Shown here piece by piece: positions 12,890 through 24,645 of a DNA stretch of 64,000 nt. A model generated the notes under the pieces. The model was not told the DNA's origin and searched no databases. It saw only the letters and a list, made by a program, of their open reading frames with translations. Position 1 is the first letter of the stretch. Each line of letters starts with the position of its first letter. Both the position numbers and the translations under genes were made by a program. Source of the DNA: Marchantia polymorpha subsp. ruderalis (lineage: Eukaryota; Streptophyta; Marchantiopsida; Marchantiales; Marchantiaceae); contig AP031356.1 of NCBI GenBank assembly GCA_037833965.1, positions 19,738,501-19,802,500 on the forward strand. The letters are read 5' to 3'.

Positions 12890-14293
12890 GTTAGCAAATC
12901 ATGACAATCTGATTCCGTGCAAGGACGTGATTACAGTCGTAGTCTCCGCATAGGACGAGTTTAGCTGCACAAACTTATACATAGCCCCTATATAGGGCCT
13001 TCATAGACCCAGGCAGGTGTCATCCTGCAGTGAGCCGTTACGGAAGTTCTTCTTTTCGCTCTAACTCTACTCCTTTGGACCAAAGATGGAAGAATGTGCG
13101 GGCAGACTAACCGGGCAGGTTTTTCATTGGCACTCAGTTTTCCGGTGGAGCATCAAAGTGACTGAAGTAGATCGCTCCGCTTTCCGGCAGACGGATCTAG
13201 CGATGGACTATAAGAACATATGGGCATCCATCCGCACTCAACTATGAGGGAATCCCTATTCTCACAACCTGGTCGACGTCATACTGACGACCATAGTTTT
13301 TCACAGCAGAATTGTTCAACCGATGTTTGAAACTGTGTCGAACACCTTGAAAATGTTTCTCTTCGTGCTTTTCCCTTCTTCCCCTGCTACCTGAGCACAT
13401 GAATCCACCGGAGAATGGATCGAATAGGCAAGTCACAATTTGCCAGTTAGTCTTTCTGAATCAAGACCTGAATCGACGTATTACTTTGAAGAGAGCAACT
13501 CGGCACATTGATAAAGTCGGTGTGGATGATCCAACAGCGATGGTTGACTATGCTAGAAAAATGTCGTTTCAAACACGAGTCAGGGATAGGAGTAACATTC
13601 AAATTTTTTCTTGACTCGCTGGTTCAAAGTGCGCTGGTGATAGTTGGGGAACTCCGAGGAGAGATCTTCTTGCCGAGCAGGTGATATCTAGTACATTGGT
13701 TCACCCAATTGTGGAGTTCATGGTCTTCAAGTTTCGTGTTCAGTCCTCTACTTTCTAAATGCTGAAACCTTCAGCCTGTTTCTATCAAAGTGAAAGCACT
13801 CCTGAAATGTCCAGAAACGCGGACATTGTCACTCAGAAACTTTTGAGCTTCGATGTCTCCGGATGAATGAGAAGGGTTCTGTCTGATATGTTAACCTTCT
13901 AGGACTGACTTCGAGAGCCATATTTCTCAAGGTCTGTCATGGTGCTTCGAATTACATGGCCCGAGAACTGAAGTGCACCTTTGACTTGAGGTTCTCGGTT
14001 GGAATATAAATGCTCCTCTTGATAGCTTCTAGAGTTATTTGGATGTATCGTTGAATAGCCAGAGATCAGATAAACATATAATAGCCAGAGAGTTGAGATG
14101 TGGAGCTCCTTCAGTTTGGTTCATATTGCTGCGCAATACAAATTGTAAGCATGTCCTCATTCTGATCTAAACATTGGGTTACAGACAGGTCAGAATTATT
14201 GATCGAGACAAGCCCGCACGATTTACATTCTCTCATTCTCAAGACTCAAATTATATTTTCTTCCGTATTTTTTCAAAACTTTATTTTTTGAGT

Positions 14294-14567
14294 ATGATAA
14301 GTACCCTCTCATCTCCGAGTTGTCGAATGTGCCCATGAGCCTCATCGGGGAGCAGCTATCGAAGTCAGCAAACCGGAATTTAGAGAAGAACGAGAGACAT
14401 ATTTGTCCTAAGTTCAGGTGAATTATTTAAAACTGAAATGACACATGAAAAATTTCTGATATATAATAGGCAGACGTATTCTGCAAAGCTACTCTTATGG
14501 AACTTCTGCCAGGTTTTGAGTACATCGTCTGATAACTGGCAACTTCTGTCGGATGAGACAAAACCTG
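14294..14567. repeat. 274-bp direct duplication, copy 1
   Basis: Nearly identical in length and sequence to 15145-15418, with a scattering of substitutions and no net indel. Neither copy keeps a long open frame in common, so conservation of a protein is not indicated. The copies start 851 bp apart. Confidence 0.9.
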
Positions 14568-15144
14568 TATTTGGAACTCGCCACCCTTTTGGCTATTACA
14601 AGCCTCTGTCGAATCAGTCCTCACTACTCTCCGTACTTACTATCCAAGGTCTAACTTGATTCACTCAAGCATGCAGTAAGTTCACACAACACACATATGA
14701 CCAGAAATCTTACAGCAGATGCTTCTGCTGACTTTATTTATGTCGTCAGATATACACATGGTTCTGTGATGTAGGGTTCAGTGCGATAGTACATTGAGTT
14801 CGAGAATAATTCTCCAAATTCTGACAAAAGTACTGTATACGTCTTCCTGTTTTCGTCATGAGAGTTCTCAAGGAATATAAACAGCATAATTTGGAGGTGT
14901 TCTCTCTCATTTGCAGTTGCAAGGGTTGCATGAGCACTTGTCACCTCACTTGCATCCTTCGTTGGCACCTTCAAAGCTGTATCAAAAAAAACAAAATTAT
15001 AATCAGATATTGATCGACCGTCCCAAAATCCAAGAACGGTGATTTTATGAATGTAACGCCATGAGTATATAAGCCACCATACATGTTTACAGGTTAATCA
15101 AGCATGAATTGCAAACATGTGTCCAATATATAGAAACCGGCGGG

Positions 15145-15418
15145 ATGATAAGTACCCTATCATCTCTGAGTTGTCGAATATATCCATGGACCTCATCGGG
15201 CAGCAGCTATGAAAGTCAGCAAACCGGAATTTAGAGAAGAACGAGAGACATATTTGTCCTAAGTTCAGGTGAATTATGTAAAACTCAAATGACTCATGAA
15301 AAATTTCTGATATATAATAGACAGACCTATTCTGCAGAGCTACTCTGATGGAACTTCTGCCAGCTTTTGAGTACATCGTCTGATAACTGGCAACTTCTGT
15401 CGGATGAGACAAAACCTG
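15145..15418. repeat. 274-bp direct duplication, copy 2
   Basis: Partner of 14294-14567. It also overlaps minus-strand open frames at 15098-15412 and 15340-15525 that resemble nothing known. Flanking sequence is not duplicated, so the boundaries are sharp. Confidence 0.9.
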
Positions 15419-15980
15419 AAATCGAGGCGAATTACATATCTCGTGCGAAATCTACTTATAGAAATGGTCAGCTGCACCATCAGAGAACAAACAGATGCAA
15501 AGGATGGAGGGAGGGGAGCAGACACTTATGGCGTTGAGAGCTTGTGAGAATTCAAGTTCAGCACAAACAAAAAGTCCCAAAGTCTCTTAAACACATGCAT
15601 TCAATGTAACATAAATTAAGCATAACACCTGAATTGTACAATTAGGAACTATTGTCACAACGACTTTGTCCACTTCAGAATTCAGGTCAAGTCACTCAGT
15701 GTAGCTTTCAACCAGAAGCCAGTCTCAAGTTTAATGGTGCTCTACTTCACTGCCAACTAGAACCAGAAATCACAGCAGCAAGACTTCAGCATATAACTTG
15801 GATACTTTGCCCCCATGGTCAAAAAGCTGAAATGTACATGTGCAAATCAGCTACCACTTCTTTCGAGCTACATTGGAGCCTATCTAGGTAGAGTGGACAA
15901 AAAAACAGGTCTGAAAATTGCCATTGAAGACTTTTGTAAGTGAAACTAACCAGTATCGAAGTCCACGTACGAGTTTCAAT

Positions 15981-17785
15981 TCATCGCCATATGTTAGCAC
16001 GTCGTGTCCTCTCACCAGGTGGCTTTCTCTTGGCGCCTACATCCATGTTATCATCTGAAGAACGAGTTCTCCTATCTGTAATAACAGCAATTCAATCGCA
16101 TATATTATCATTTTGATACAACATATTTCAGTTAAAGTTAAAGCTCAAAGAAAATGCTTGGGAACCATCTTACTTGCACGTTTTTTGCCGTGATCACGTT
16201 CTGGTCTTTTGCTAAGATCCTTAACAAGAGACATCGCTGTTGCAAACAGTTCAACTTTATTCCACCACTTGTTGGCAGCAACAGCCCATTTTACCGACCC
16301 TTTGTTTTCAAGTGTGTTGACACGGATCTTATATGAGGCGTCTGCCGTATAAAGTTCGTCTGCCGTATACTTCTCTCCCCACTCCAAGAGAAGATTTCGT
16401 TTTTTTGCATCCATCCTCTTGACTTCAACCTTCGCTCCCCACTTTTCAACTTCCTGTGATATATGTACAGACATAAAAAATGGATGTATGGGCTCTACGG
16501 AACCATACATCTCTGATTCATCAAGAGCTGACTTTGAAATCTCACCCTGAAAAAAATAACAAGCACAATACTCTTAGATCATATCCAAACTGCAATATCT
16601 GTAATTGTAACATAAACATTACAAATTGGAAAATCTTTACGTCAGGAGTAAGAATGTATGACCTTTGTCCGAGCTGTCTCTTCATCTTCGATGACACCCA
16701 AGTCTGCCATGCGCTTCATTCGACCTCTCAGAACGGTTTCTCCAAGATCAAGTTTTGCTTTCCTGCCCGTTGGACTATAGAGATAATCCAGAAATTTCAA
16801 GATTATTCGTTCATTACATTCCAAAGATGGATTCCAGTTGGATTGTTCAATCCAACTGTACTTACCACAGAATACTATCCATTCTTTTGCCTCAGCTTTC
16901 AAATCCCTGCAACTGTCATCTGCACTCAAGATTGCCACAAGATCTTCCATGGCTTCAACTTCGTCAATGTCAATCTCTGACTTCTTCATACCTCGCCGTT
17001 GACTGCTCTTTCTGTTTTTGGCGTGCTCTCCCTTCACCCACTCTTGAATAGAATCTACGAACTGTGCCTTTCTCCTACAGGGATCTAGTAGTTCGTCAAG
17101 ATGATCAAAGACAAAATTTGAAAACTCTGGAATTCTCAACATGTTCCAACCTGGAAGGAAATTCTTGCATACGAGTCTCATGGCCCTCAAAATCACTGGA
17201 GGTTCCTCCAATTCTCCTATATCCTCTCCCGTCATTAGAGAATATATTTTTTGGTCGAAATACCCCTTAATAATCTAGACACACAACTCAAACTGTCAAT
17301 TCTGCAACATATATACGGTTATTGCAATCTGAACATAATAAATCTCAAATTATTTGTGGAAGTCTACTTGAATTCAATTTGAAATAAACAATGCAAATAG
17401 AAAAAAAAAACTTGCCAATAAAAGAATTGCATACCTCGCCTCGAAAGAAGTCCAACTTATCTTGCTTGTGCTTGATCCAACGTTGACAGAAATTACCAAA
17501 ATGCTTGTCACAAGAGTCAATCAACTCTTTCTTGTCAGCCTTCCTGGAAACTCCAGTCGTCTTTGGTCCAGGTGGAAGCTTCTGGGTAATTTGGAGATGA
17601 CAGTCCACATGGTCTTTCCTCCAATGCTTTTCGATATAATTTTTTTGGGAAAATGTTCCTGGGAAAGGACAACCTTGCAGTAGGCATTTCCAGTTATGCC
17701 TACCGCCCTTGGTGACGTGTGGCACCTTCGCATAGTGCCTATCCAATATCGCCTCTTCCAGTTCGCCCCCAAATACTTCCGCCAT
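15981..17785 (-). CDS. Unrecognised zinc-finger protein, four exons, beside the MULE gene
   Basis: Predicted 476-residue nuclear-type protein. Minus-strand exons are 17785-17435, 17274-16663, 16546-16174 and 16075-15981, all GT-AG with a continuous frame. The N-terminus has a C2H2-like finger, C34-x4-C39-x14-H54-x4-H59, directly after the motif KGGRHNWKC (26-34). The middle is acidic and helical without a family I can name. The C-terminus is strongly basic (KKRANRRTR, AKRKPPGERTRR), like a nuclear localisation signal. It lies about 3.4 kb from, and on the same strand as, the MULE transposase at 21151-24645. That protein has a similar KGGGTRHNW motif, and introns of the two genes share sequence. 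Possible roles are a transposon accessory protein or a host protein derived from one. Function is not assigned and the splice model is untested. Confidence 0.6.
17287..17326 (-). repeat. Shared intron module, copy in zinc-finger gene intron 1
   Basis: Forty bases inside intron 1 (17434-17275) match 21731-21770 in the last intron of the MULE gene at about 36 of 40 positions, in the same orientation to transcription. The intron ends in GTGTGTCTAG, the same acceptor sequence as the MULE intron ending at 22009. Confidence 0.75.
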
Positions 17786-18990
17786 GACCGCTCACTACAC
17801 CACTGGCTCGCAACAGGAGTTCGCTAGAGATGTAGCAGCTGGAGATATGGAAACGGTTAGGCTTATTATAAAATATATCCACATGAAATCACATTTTCCT
17901 AATGGCCTAGAACAAAGTCCATAAGATGAGATCACCTCCCTTCCAAACCTCTCAAGCTTCTAAGTTGAAACTAACAATGCAGATAAATATGCTCGGACAC
18001 ACAAAAGTACACTCTTTACAGCTTGCACTCAGATTCCACACACAGGGCCAACTGAGCTGAAAAGTGGCAAGACATATCGGGTGTTTCAAATTTCTTAATG
18101 AGAGGCTCTTGGTCTCTTAAAAATTGATCCCTTTTGATCTGAACTGGCTTTGACGTCCACAACAAGTGTCACTTGGAGAGCGAACTGATTTCGTAGCTAT
18201 TTCACATAAACTTTAAAATCATATGTGCTTTTAATAGTCAGACAGAAGCTCATGGCTGGAAGAGAAACATGAATCGATCCGCATTTGCAAAAGTGTAGTA
18301 TCAGGAGTGATTAGTCAATATAGCACAAAACATTCAACTCGAACTGAAGTAATAAATAGCATAAGGCTAATCTGTGCAGATAAAAACTAAAAGTGAAACA
18401 CAAACAGGTGATATTTGTCAGAGCATTATTAGTATAGCACACGGTTCATTCATAAATTTGTTTTGAACAATGCTTCCTTTTCTCTCAAAAAAGTTAACCC
18501 TTTTCAAAACGAAAGAGTTGAACTTATTATCCGTGGGTTGGGGACCAAACTATGAACCAATGAAGCAAGATTGCAACTGTACCTCCACGTAAGTAGTAAA
18601 CTTTTTGCTTCGCATACAGAATGGACATGCAACCTACGTGGATGCTCTCTGAAGAAAAATCAGACGCCGATGTCTACGTTTGATAACAATCTAGAAAATA
18701 CTAGATTCATAATGAAATAAGATGAGTTATATAATGTTGATTTCACCTCAGATGAAGAAAAATGGCAATAACTCAATTAGTTACGATAAACATTAGGCTT
18801 AGAGTTATCTTGGGGGCTAATGAGACAGGGTGGCAGATTTCTCGGGTTCATTAGCTAGGGTTTTAGATTTGTGTCAGGTTTAGACCTCAGACCAAAAGAC
18901 CTTCGGAACTGTTAGTAAAAGTACACAGGTGAGACAATCTCCTTACGAGTGATCCTGAGATACTAATCACACCTTTGAGTGGTAGATTGG

Positions 18991-19361
18991 TATGGAGTGG
19001 AAATGATAGTAGTGCTCCAGCAGATTTTTCGAGTCAGTCTTTCCTCTGAAGTGGTGAGTATCTATGTTAGTTTAATCTCGGTTTTAGAATCACGCATAAT
19101 ATACTTGAGGCATCATGAGCTACCTTTGAGGGGTAAACTGCTATCTTAGTTCAATCTCAGTTTTAGAATCACGCATAATATACTTGAGGCATCATCATGA
19201 GCTACCTTTGAGGGGTAAATTGCTATGGAGTGGAAGTGACAGTAGTGCTCCAGCAGAATTTTCGAGGCACTGTTTTCTCTGAAGTGGTGAGTATCTATGT
19301 TGGTTCAATCTCAGTTTTAGAATCTCGCATAGTATACTTGAGGCATCATGAGCTACTGTTA
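18991..19361. repeat. Composite tandem repeat (233-bp period with a 79-bp sub-duplication)
   Basis: TATGGAGTGG starts at 18991 and again at 19224, a 233-bp period. A shorter segment beginning GTTTTAGAATC and running into GGCATCATGAGCTAC appears three times, at 19081, 19160 and 19314. Spacings of 79 and 154 bp add up to the longer period, so one unit was partly duplicated again. Confidence 0.85.
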
Positions 19362-19579
19362 TTGGAAGATCATCGGAAGTTACTTCTCATGATTCTTTTG
19401 TTTTCCAAAATATAAATGTACAATGTGAATGAACTTCAAATGATCATTTAATCGCAATAGGTGCTGAAGACCCTTTGGCACTTGCTATTAGTAGTTTCCA
19501 CTCACTCTTACCTTCACACATGCTGTAAATAAAAATGGAGCAGAGTTCGTTTACGAGCTGACATGTTGGCCTGCTTGAT

Positions 19580-20045
19580 CGCCCTTTGCTTGTCTGCTGC
19601 TCCGGTCTCCCCTTCCGCTTTGCCTGCGCTCAATCCCGATCTGCGTATGCCCTAAAACTGCCGAACGAACAAGGAACAGTTCAGCTCGAAAACTCCATCC
19701 ACACGACCCGCATCCCGCCCCTTTTCCATTGCATGCTCACAAGGAGATTGAAAACACAGGGCAGACAAACCGCACCCGGTCCCCTTCCGCTCACCGATCT
19801 CAGATCACAAACTCACCAACCATCTAACCCTCCCACCCAACATTTAAGAATCCCTTCTAAAAACACAATCGCGCCCTGCCCCCGGCACGACGAAATTCAG
19901 CCTCGAGACACCCTCGACAAGAACAACCCTCGAGAGATTCCCGTACAATTGCCCCCCCACAGTACCCGACGCCCGACCCTCTCCGGCCACAAACGCACAC
20001 AGCACGCACCGAGGGATTCGACCACGAGAAACACAGCGAAAATGT
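19580..20045 (-). other. C-rich, G-poor block, possible 5' leader/promoter on the minus strand
   Basis: This block is unusually rich in C and poor in G on the plus strand, in contrast to the AT-rich sequence around it. A 153-codon plus-strand frame (19586-20047) has the low-information composition expected from the base skew and is not called as a gene. A G-rich transcribed strand in the minus direction would fit a promoter or 5' UTR for the zinc-finger gene, with an intron in the leader. That is inference. Confidence 0.3.
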
Positions 20046-20077
20046 AAAGCTAGGACCTACCTAGCTAGCGAAAATGT

Positions 20078-20150
20078 AAAACTACCATATATGTAAAGCT
20101 AGGACTGAAATCTACGATTTCAGTCCTAGCTTTACATATATGGTAGTTTT
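20078..20150. repeat. 73-nt perfect hairpin (35-bp arms, 3-nt loop)
   Basis: The arms 20078-20112 and 20116-20150 are exact reverse complements around the loop TAC. The upstream sequence 20036-20075 contains further partial copies of the arm (AAAATGTAAAGCTAGGAC). A second, shorter inverted repeat built on AATATCCTATT follows at about 20156-20184. Candidates are a foldback or MITE remnant, a palindromic recombination product, or a hairpin RNA precursor. Confidence 0.95.
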
Positions 20151-21150
20151 GAAAAAATATCCTATTCTCAAAATAGGATATTATTTCTAGGATATTATAT
20201 CATACTTGTCAAAATAGGTCCGATTGCCAAAATATTAACAACTTTTTTATCATCTGAAATATCATCAATTGTGATTCCATACCCACCTTTGTCTTTAAAA
20301 AATGTTTTACTTACTTTTGCCGGAATTGAAGCATATGAGATGAATATACACAATACAGTATAATAATGAACATCAAAGTTTTAAGAGATACAACCATGAC
20401 AAGTATAGAATGAATTTATCTCCAACCTCAACATATTGGCAATACAACATGTGGGATTTTACTGTGTACGTGACTTTTTTTTCAAAAAAGTTTGTATTTT
20501 TTGAAAGATGCAACGAATGAATGTCATCGCTACTTACGTGCAATGCTCTGAACCTCATCATAACAAGTGTACCCAAAAATTCTATGGTCCAGTCTAATAG
20601 ACTATTGTGGTCAGTCATTGAATATAGAGGTGAAGTGCATGTCCAAATATGGATAGGATTAATTCCTCAACTTCAAACAGGAGTTTTTTTTCCCATTATT
20701 TAAGTAAATCTATATGCAATGAACAAGTAAAGTTCTGAGGGTCAATATTCAAGCAAGATCACACATTATAAGCTCAAGTCTTGCAAGATCTAACTGGTGC
20801 TGTAAGTTACTTCTCATCCTTGCACATTACACTGCCTCCACCTCATGGAATTCCAAAGACTTTTGACGAAAGAATATCAAGCTGTCACATCCAATCAAAA
20901 GTTGGATCTCAATAATATCAAAAAACGCAGAATCAAGTTTCTTAATTTTGAAACGTCATCTTAGCAACATTGACTGTCATCATTGAACAAATAATTTACA
21001 CACATAATTTACACAATTGTGTACCGTGAGTTCATGGTAAATTTCCAAACTGTAATCAGCGCATGCACATCAGCTAAATGTGGAATTGGACAAAATGGTT
21101 TCATTTTACTATGAAATTGGAACAACATTTATGCATCACAAGCAAACAAC

Positions 21151-24100
21151 TTAGGGAGAAAGAGTCAAGTCGATCGTCTCTCCTAGAATTCTAGCTTGTT
21201 CCTCTTTACGTTTTTCTCTATTTGCACTTGCCTGAAGGAATTGCTTGATCAGACTTCGAGTTCTTTTGGCCTTCTGCCTGCCCTTTCGAAGTCTGAGCTG
21301 TAAAGCTCCTTCTTCTACCTTTCCTAAATCTGCGGTAGGGGCTCTAAATCTTTCTCCTGTTTCAAGTAATCTCTGTGGCTTAGGACATTTAATGCCTGCT
21401 AATTTTTCAAGCCAACTCAATTTCCTGAATGATGAGCTAGGCTTATCTAGCATGGATGTACGCCACATGTCTGCAACAGGAAGTATTCTACCAGTACTCC
21501 ATGCTTGGTGAGACTCCTTGATACGTCCAATGCAATGCCGGAGCTCTAGCTCTCCCACTTTCAGCATACTAGGATTTTCATCAAAAAAGTCCTTCAGCCA
21601 TACCAATTGAGTATGAAGAACACGCTTGATCTTTTCTTCCTCCTCCAGATCTGTTGGCTTCGATGCTTTCTTTACAGGGCTGTCCGTATCTGATAACACA
21701 TAGAACATGTACGGTTAGGTAGTTTCATCACTCAAACTGTCATTTCTGCAAAATATATGCAGTTATTGCACATTAAACTGACAGTTTGAAGTACCTTCTG
21801 TAAGGTTGAAGGTGTCATGGCAATCATCTTTGACTTCAATATCTGCAAGTTCTCTTCGAAGGACTGGATCCTCATTGAAATCATATATCTGTGATGAAGG
21901 ACCTTTATCAAAGAGCTCTTTGATTCCACCTCGTATTCCACCAAACCGTATGCCCAAACAAATGCGGATGTTGGTCTCGGAATATCCTTTCCTTCGTAGA
22001 ATAAGAATCTAGACACACATGAATCAAGCAGTGTTAATAAAAAATACACATACGACCAATATATGCAATCAAAAACAGAATTACAATCTGAGTTGTACCT
22101 GATGTTTGCAAAAGTTGCCTTGGAGTGACCAGAAGCACTCGCATGCATACTTTTCTCGTCTCCAATTTACAAGATACCTTCTATTTGGCTTTGATGTAGA
22201 GCCCACTAATGCGGGGCCTGCATAGCCATGAGGCCAAGTAACAGGGACAGTTAGCATAGATCTTGTCTTCATGATCACAGCAATCACACGTTCATCTTTC
22301 TTCTTATTTGGAATAAAGCCAAGTAGCTTCTTCTGATCTTTGTACCAAATTCTCATTACAAAATCCCCTAGCAGACCATATACTGTATGATCCAAACGTT
22401 GCTCATGTGCATTCCTGCGCCAGCCATAAAGGAAATCCTTCATGTGTCCATGCATTGATTCCATAGCGTTGTTGGTATCTTGATTGTTACGACATGTCTT
22501 CCTCCGTTCATCACGAATCCACTGACCTGAATTCCAAAACAGTAAGTTAGATGTGCTTGTGGAAGTTCATTAAGCAAAAAACAACTTCCAAAATGTAATA
22601 ACTTCAAATATAATGCACATGTTACAAACTTACACTTACCCATACAAGGTTCCCATTCTGTTTGAAAGTATTTCACAAATTGTGGCTCAGAGAGCTGAAA
22701 TTTTTTGTAAAATAACAGAAGCTTCATCGCAGCAGATCTTTCCACATCAAATTCTTCTCCATCAGCAATTAATGTGCTTCCAAAGCACAGGTCTTCTAAA
22801 GCAGCATTCATAATAGCTCTCTTTTCATGACCACTCACAACCTCAATCAATTTCTTTGTCCATGCCTTTCGAACATGATATATGCAAAGAAATACAGGGA
22901 TATGCGGAAAAACAATGTCCAGGGCAAGTCTCTCATTGTCAGCACAATCCGTCATGAAGCACGAGGGCATCCATCCAGGGATATAATGTTGGGCCATCTT
23001 CTTCACTGCAGATAATAAATCCACCAGATCTTCTGTTTCTTCTTTTTCGAGGAATCCAAAAACAGTAGGATGTCCGTGTTCATATTCGTCAAACACCATC
23101 AGGGTGTACAGTGGATACTGCATTGCAAAAAATGAAATAAACGTATCAGTTTGCTGCTAGCAATCGTCTACAAAGTATTCATCTTCATTAATACTAAGCT
23201 AAACCTGATACAAATGAATGATTCGCTATTTTTATGTCTTGATAATTTAGACGTGATCAAGGTATATAAAACAACATATACATCACACATTGAGACGTTC
23301 AATAATCTCTTACAGGATTGGTTAAAGCTCCAAACTGTCATTTTTTCAAATATCTTGCAGAGATTGCAAATAGTAAGGTAGAATATACATAATCATGGAA
23401 GCCTGATGATAAAAACATCAAAATGTGGTAGTAGAATATTACCTTATACTTCTGCGTGCCATGCGTTCCATCTATAGCAACACAACCTCCATTTCCATGT
23501 TTTAGCAACCAATCTAGGAGCAAGGGTCTTGTAACAGCAAGCCTCAATGGTTTAAATGGATCACTTTTTGGTGCCTGATACAAAACAACTTGAGATGAAT
23601 TTGCTTTCATCCATAATTCTGTGCTAATTCTATCATTAGCATGCCTTCTCCAAGTTTCTTTGTCCAGTTCCAATTTGATATTATACACATCGGCAGATGT
23701 GATATAATGATCTCTAATAGGGGACCCTTGCACATAGCCTAAGCGCTGATGATTTTCAAACAGTGCTTTTGCAGCACGCATGAGAATTTGTGGAGGAGTT
23801 AAACCTCTTCTTAACTCGCATTCAACCCACTCCCTGGCATAAGAACGTAGAAAATATTAGACAACGTGCTTGTGTAGTGTCAAAGTTTTACAAACTGTAA
23901 TAACAACAAACTTATTGTAGATATTACAAATATGACGGGAGATTGACTGTGAACGATAAACAAATATATTGAAAATGTAACAAATATGCCGTTACCTGCA
24001 TTCAGAGGATAAATTGCGCGCCATTTGAGATGGCAAGCCAACACTATCTGAACACGCTGTGCCATGACAAGCTACACCTGCAGCATTTACGTGTCTTCTA

Positions 24101-24645
24101 TGCTTGTATATCAATTTTGTGATTCCTGGTGGAATGTGATCATTAGACAACAGTTTAATGGCACTAAACCTGCACTGACAGCCCTTGTGATGCGAATCAT
24201 GATCTAGTCTATCCCTGCTGCCAGGACCAAATTTTGCCTTCGTTGATGGATCTTGAATAAAATTCGATGAAAGCATACTCTTCTTGCCCCTTTCTGGAGT
24301 ACCATACTTGCAATAATACATTGCATACGATTCCCAATTGTGCCTAGTACCTCCACCCTTGTATGAGCAACGTGTCACAAATTCTGTCTTCGCATCACTA
24401 TGACAAGATCCCTCTCCCGAAACAAAATCGTGAAGCCTCGAGCTTTTGATGTAGGCCGTCCCATTTGACCAATTCAACATTAACGAATTGAAAGGGCCTT
24501 CATAAGGTGGGTCCTGCACAATCCATCCTGCCTCCATGCTGTCACCACACCTACAAAAGCACCTGAAATGACAAGAAAAGTACAAGCACGAGCTCTGGCA
24601 CGAGCTCCTCAAAGCACTGACACTAGCACCCAAAAGCGACGTCAA
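21151..24645 (-). CDS. Mutator-like (MULE) transposase with SWIM zinc finger, six exons, apparently intact
   Basis: Predicted 899 residues. Minus-strand exons are 24645-23996, 23833-23443, 23117-22640, 22526-22099, 22008-21795 and 21689-21151, with GT-AG sites and a continuous frame. Cys/His-rich N-terminal region with KGGGTRHNW (96-104) and GCQCRFSAIKLL. The MULE DDE core is present: D338 in AIDGTHG, D404 in FMTDCADN (followed by CIYHVRKAW), and E529 in NNAMESMHGHMK. A SWIM finger CxCx8CxH has C635, C637, C646 and H648. The C-terminal tail is basic. Such proteins cut and paste MULE DNA in the nucleus, or act as transcription factors once domesticated, like the FAR1 family. The start could instead be M36 (24540). 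No terminal inverted repeats or 9-bp target duplication were found, so mobility is unknown. No stops or frameshifts were seen. Confidence 0.85.
21731..21770 (-). repeat. Shared intron module, copy in last MULE intron
   Basis: Lies inside the intron 21794-21690 and matches 17287-17326 of the neighbouring zinc-finger gene at about 36 of 40 bases. Confidence 0.75.
23328..23369 (-). repeat. Shared intron module, diverged copy in second MULE intron
   Basis: Lies in the intron 23442-23118. It keeps CAAACTGTCATTT and a GCAGnnATTGCA block in the same order and orientation as the other two copies, with small indels. Confidence 0.5.

Larger units (their letters stand above)
10701..14293. other. Gene-free spacer with simple repeats
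   Basis: No gene could be supported. Short open frames (11622-11816 minus, 12120-12368 plus, 13399-13614 plus) show no domain or splice context I recognise. Local structure is limited to CT/GA microsatellites and a small hairpin, listed separately. Confidence 0.5.
17786..21150. other. Spacer between the zinc-finger and MULE genes
   Basis: No coding region is supported. The stretch contains a composite tandem repeat (18991-19361), a C-rich, G-poor block (about 19580-20045) and a long perfect hairpin (20078-20150), each listed separately. It could hold the promoter and leader of the zinc-finger gene (minus strand) and the 3' flank of the MULE gene. Confidence 0.5.

Noticed and set aside
16642-17235. 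Independent 197-codon gene starting at 17235
   Set aside because: The frame extends upstream to a splice acceptor at 17275 and joins in phase to the zinc-finger exon, so it is an internal exon.
19586-20047. 153-codon plus-strand open frame
   Set aside because: Its composition follows directly from the C-rich, G-poor base skew, and no domain or splice context supports it.
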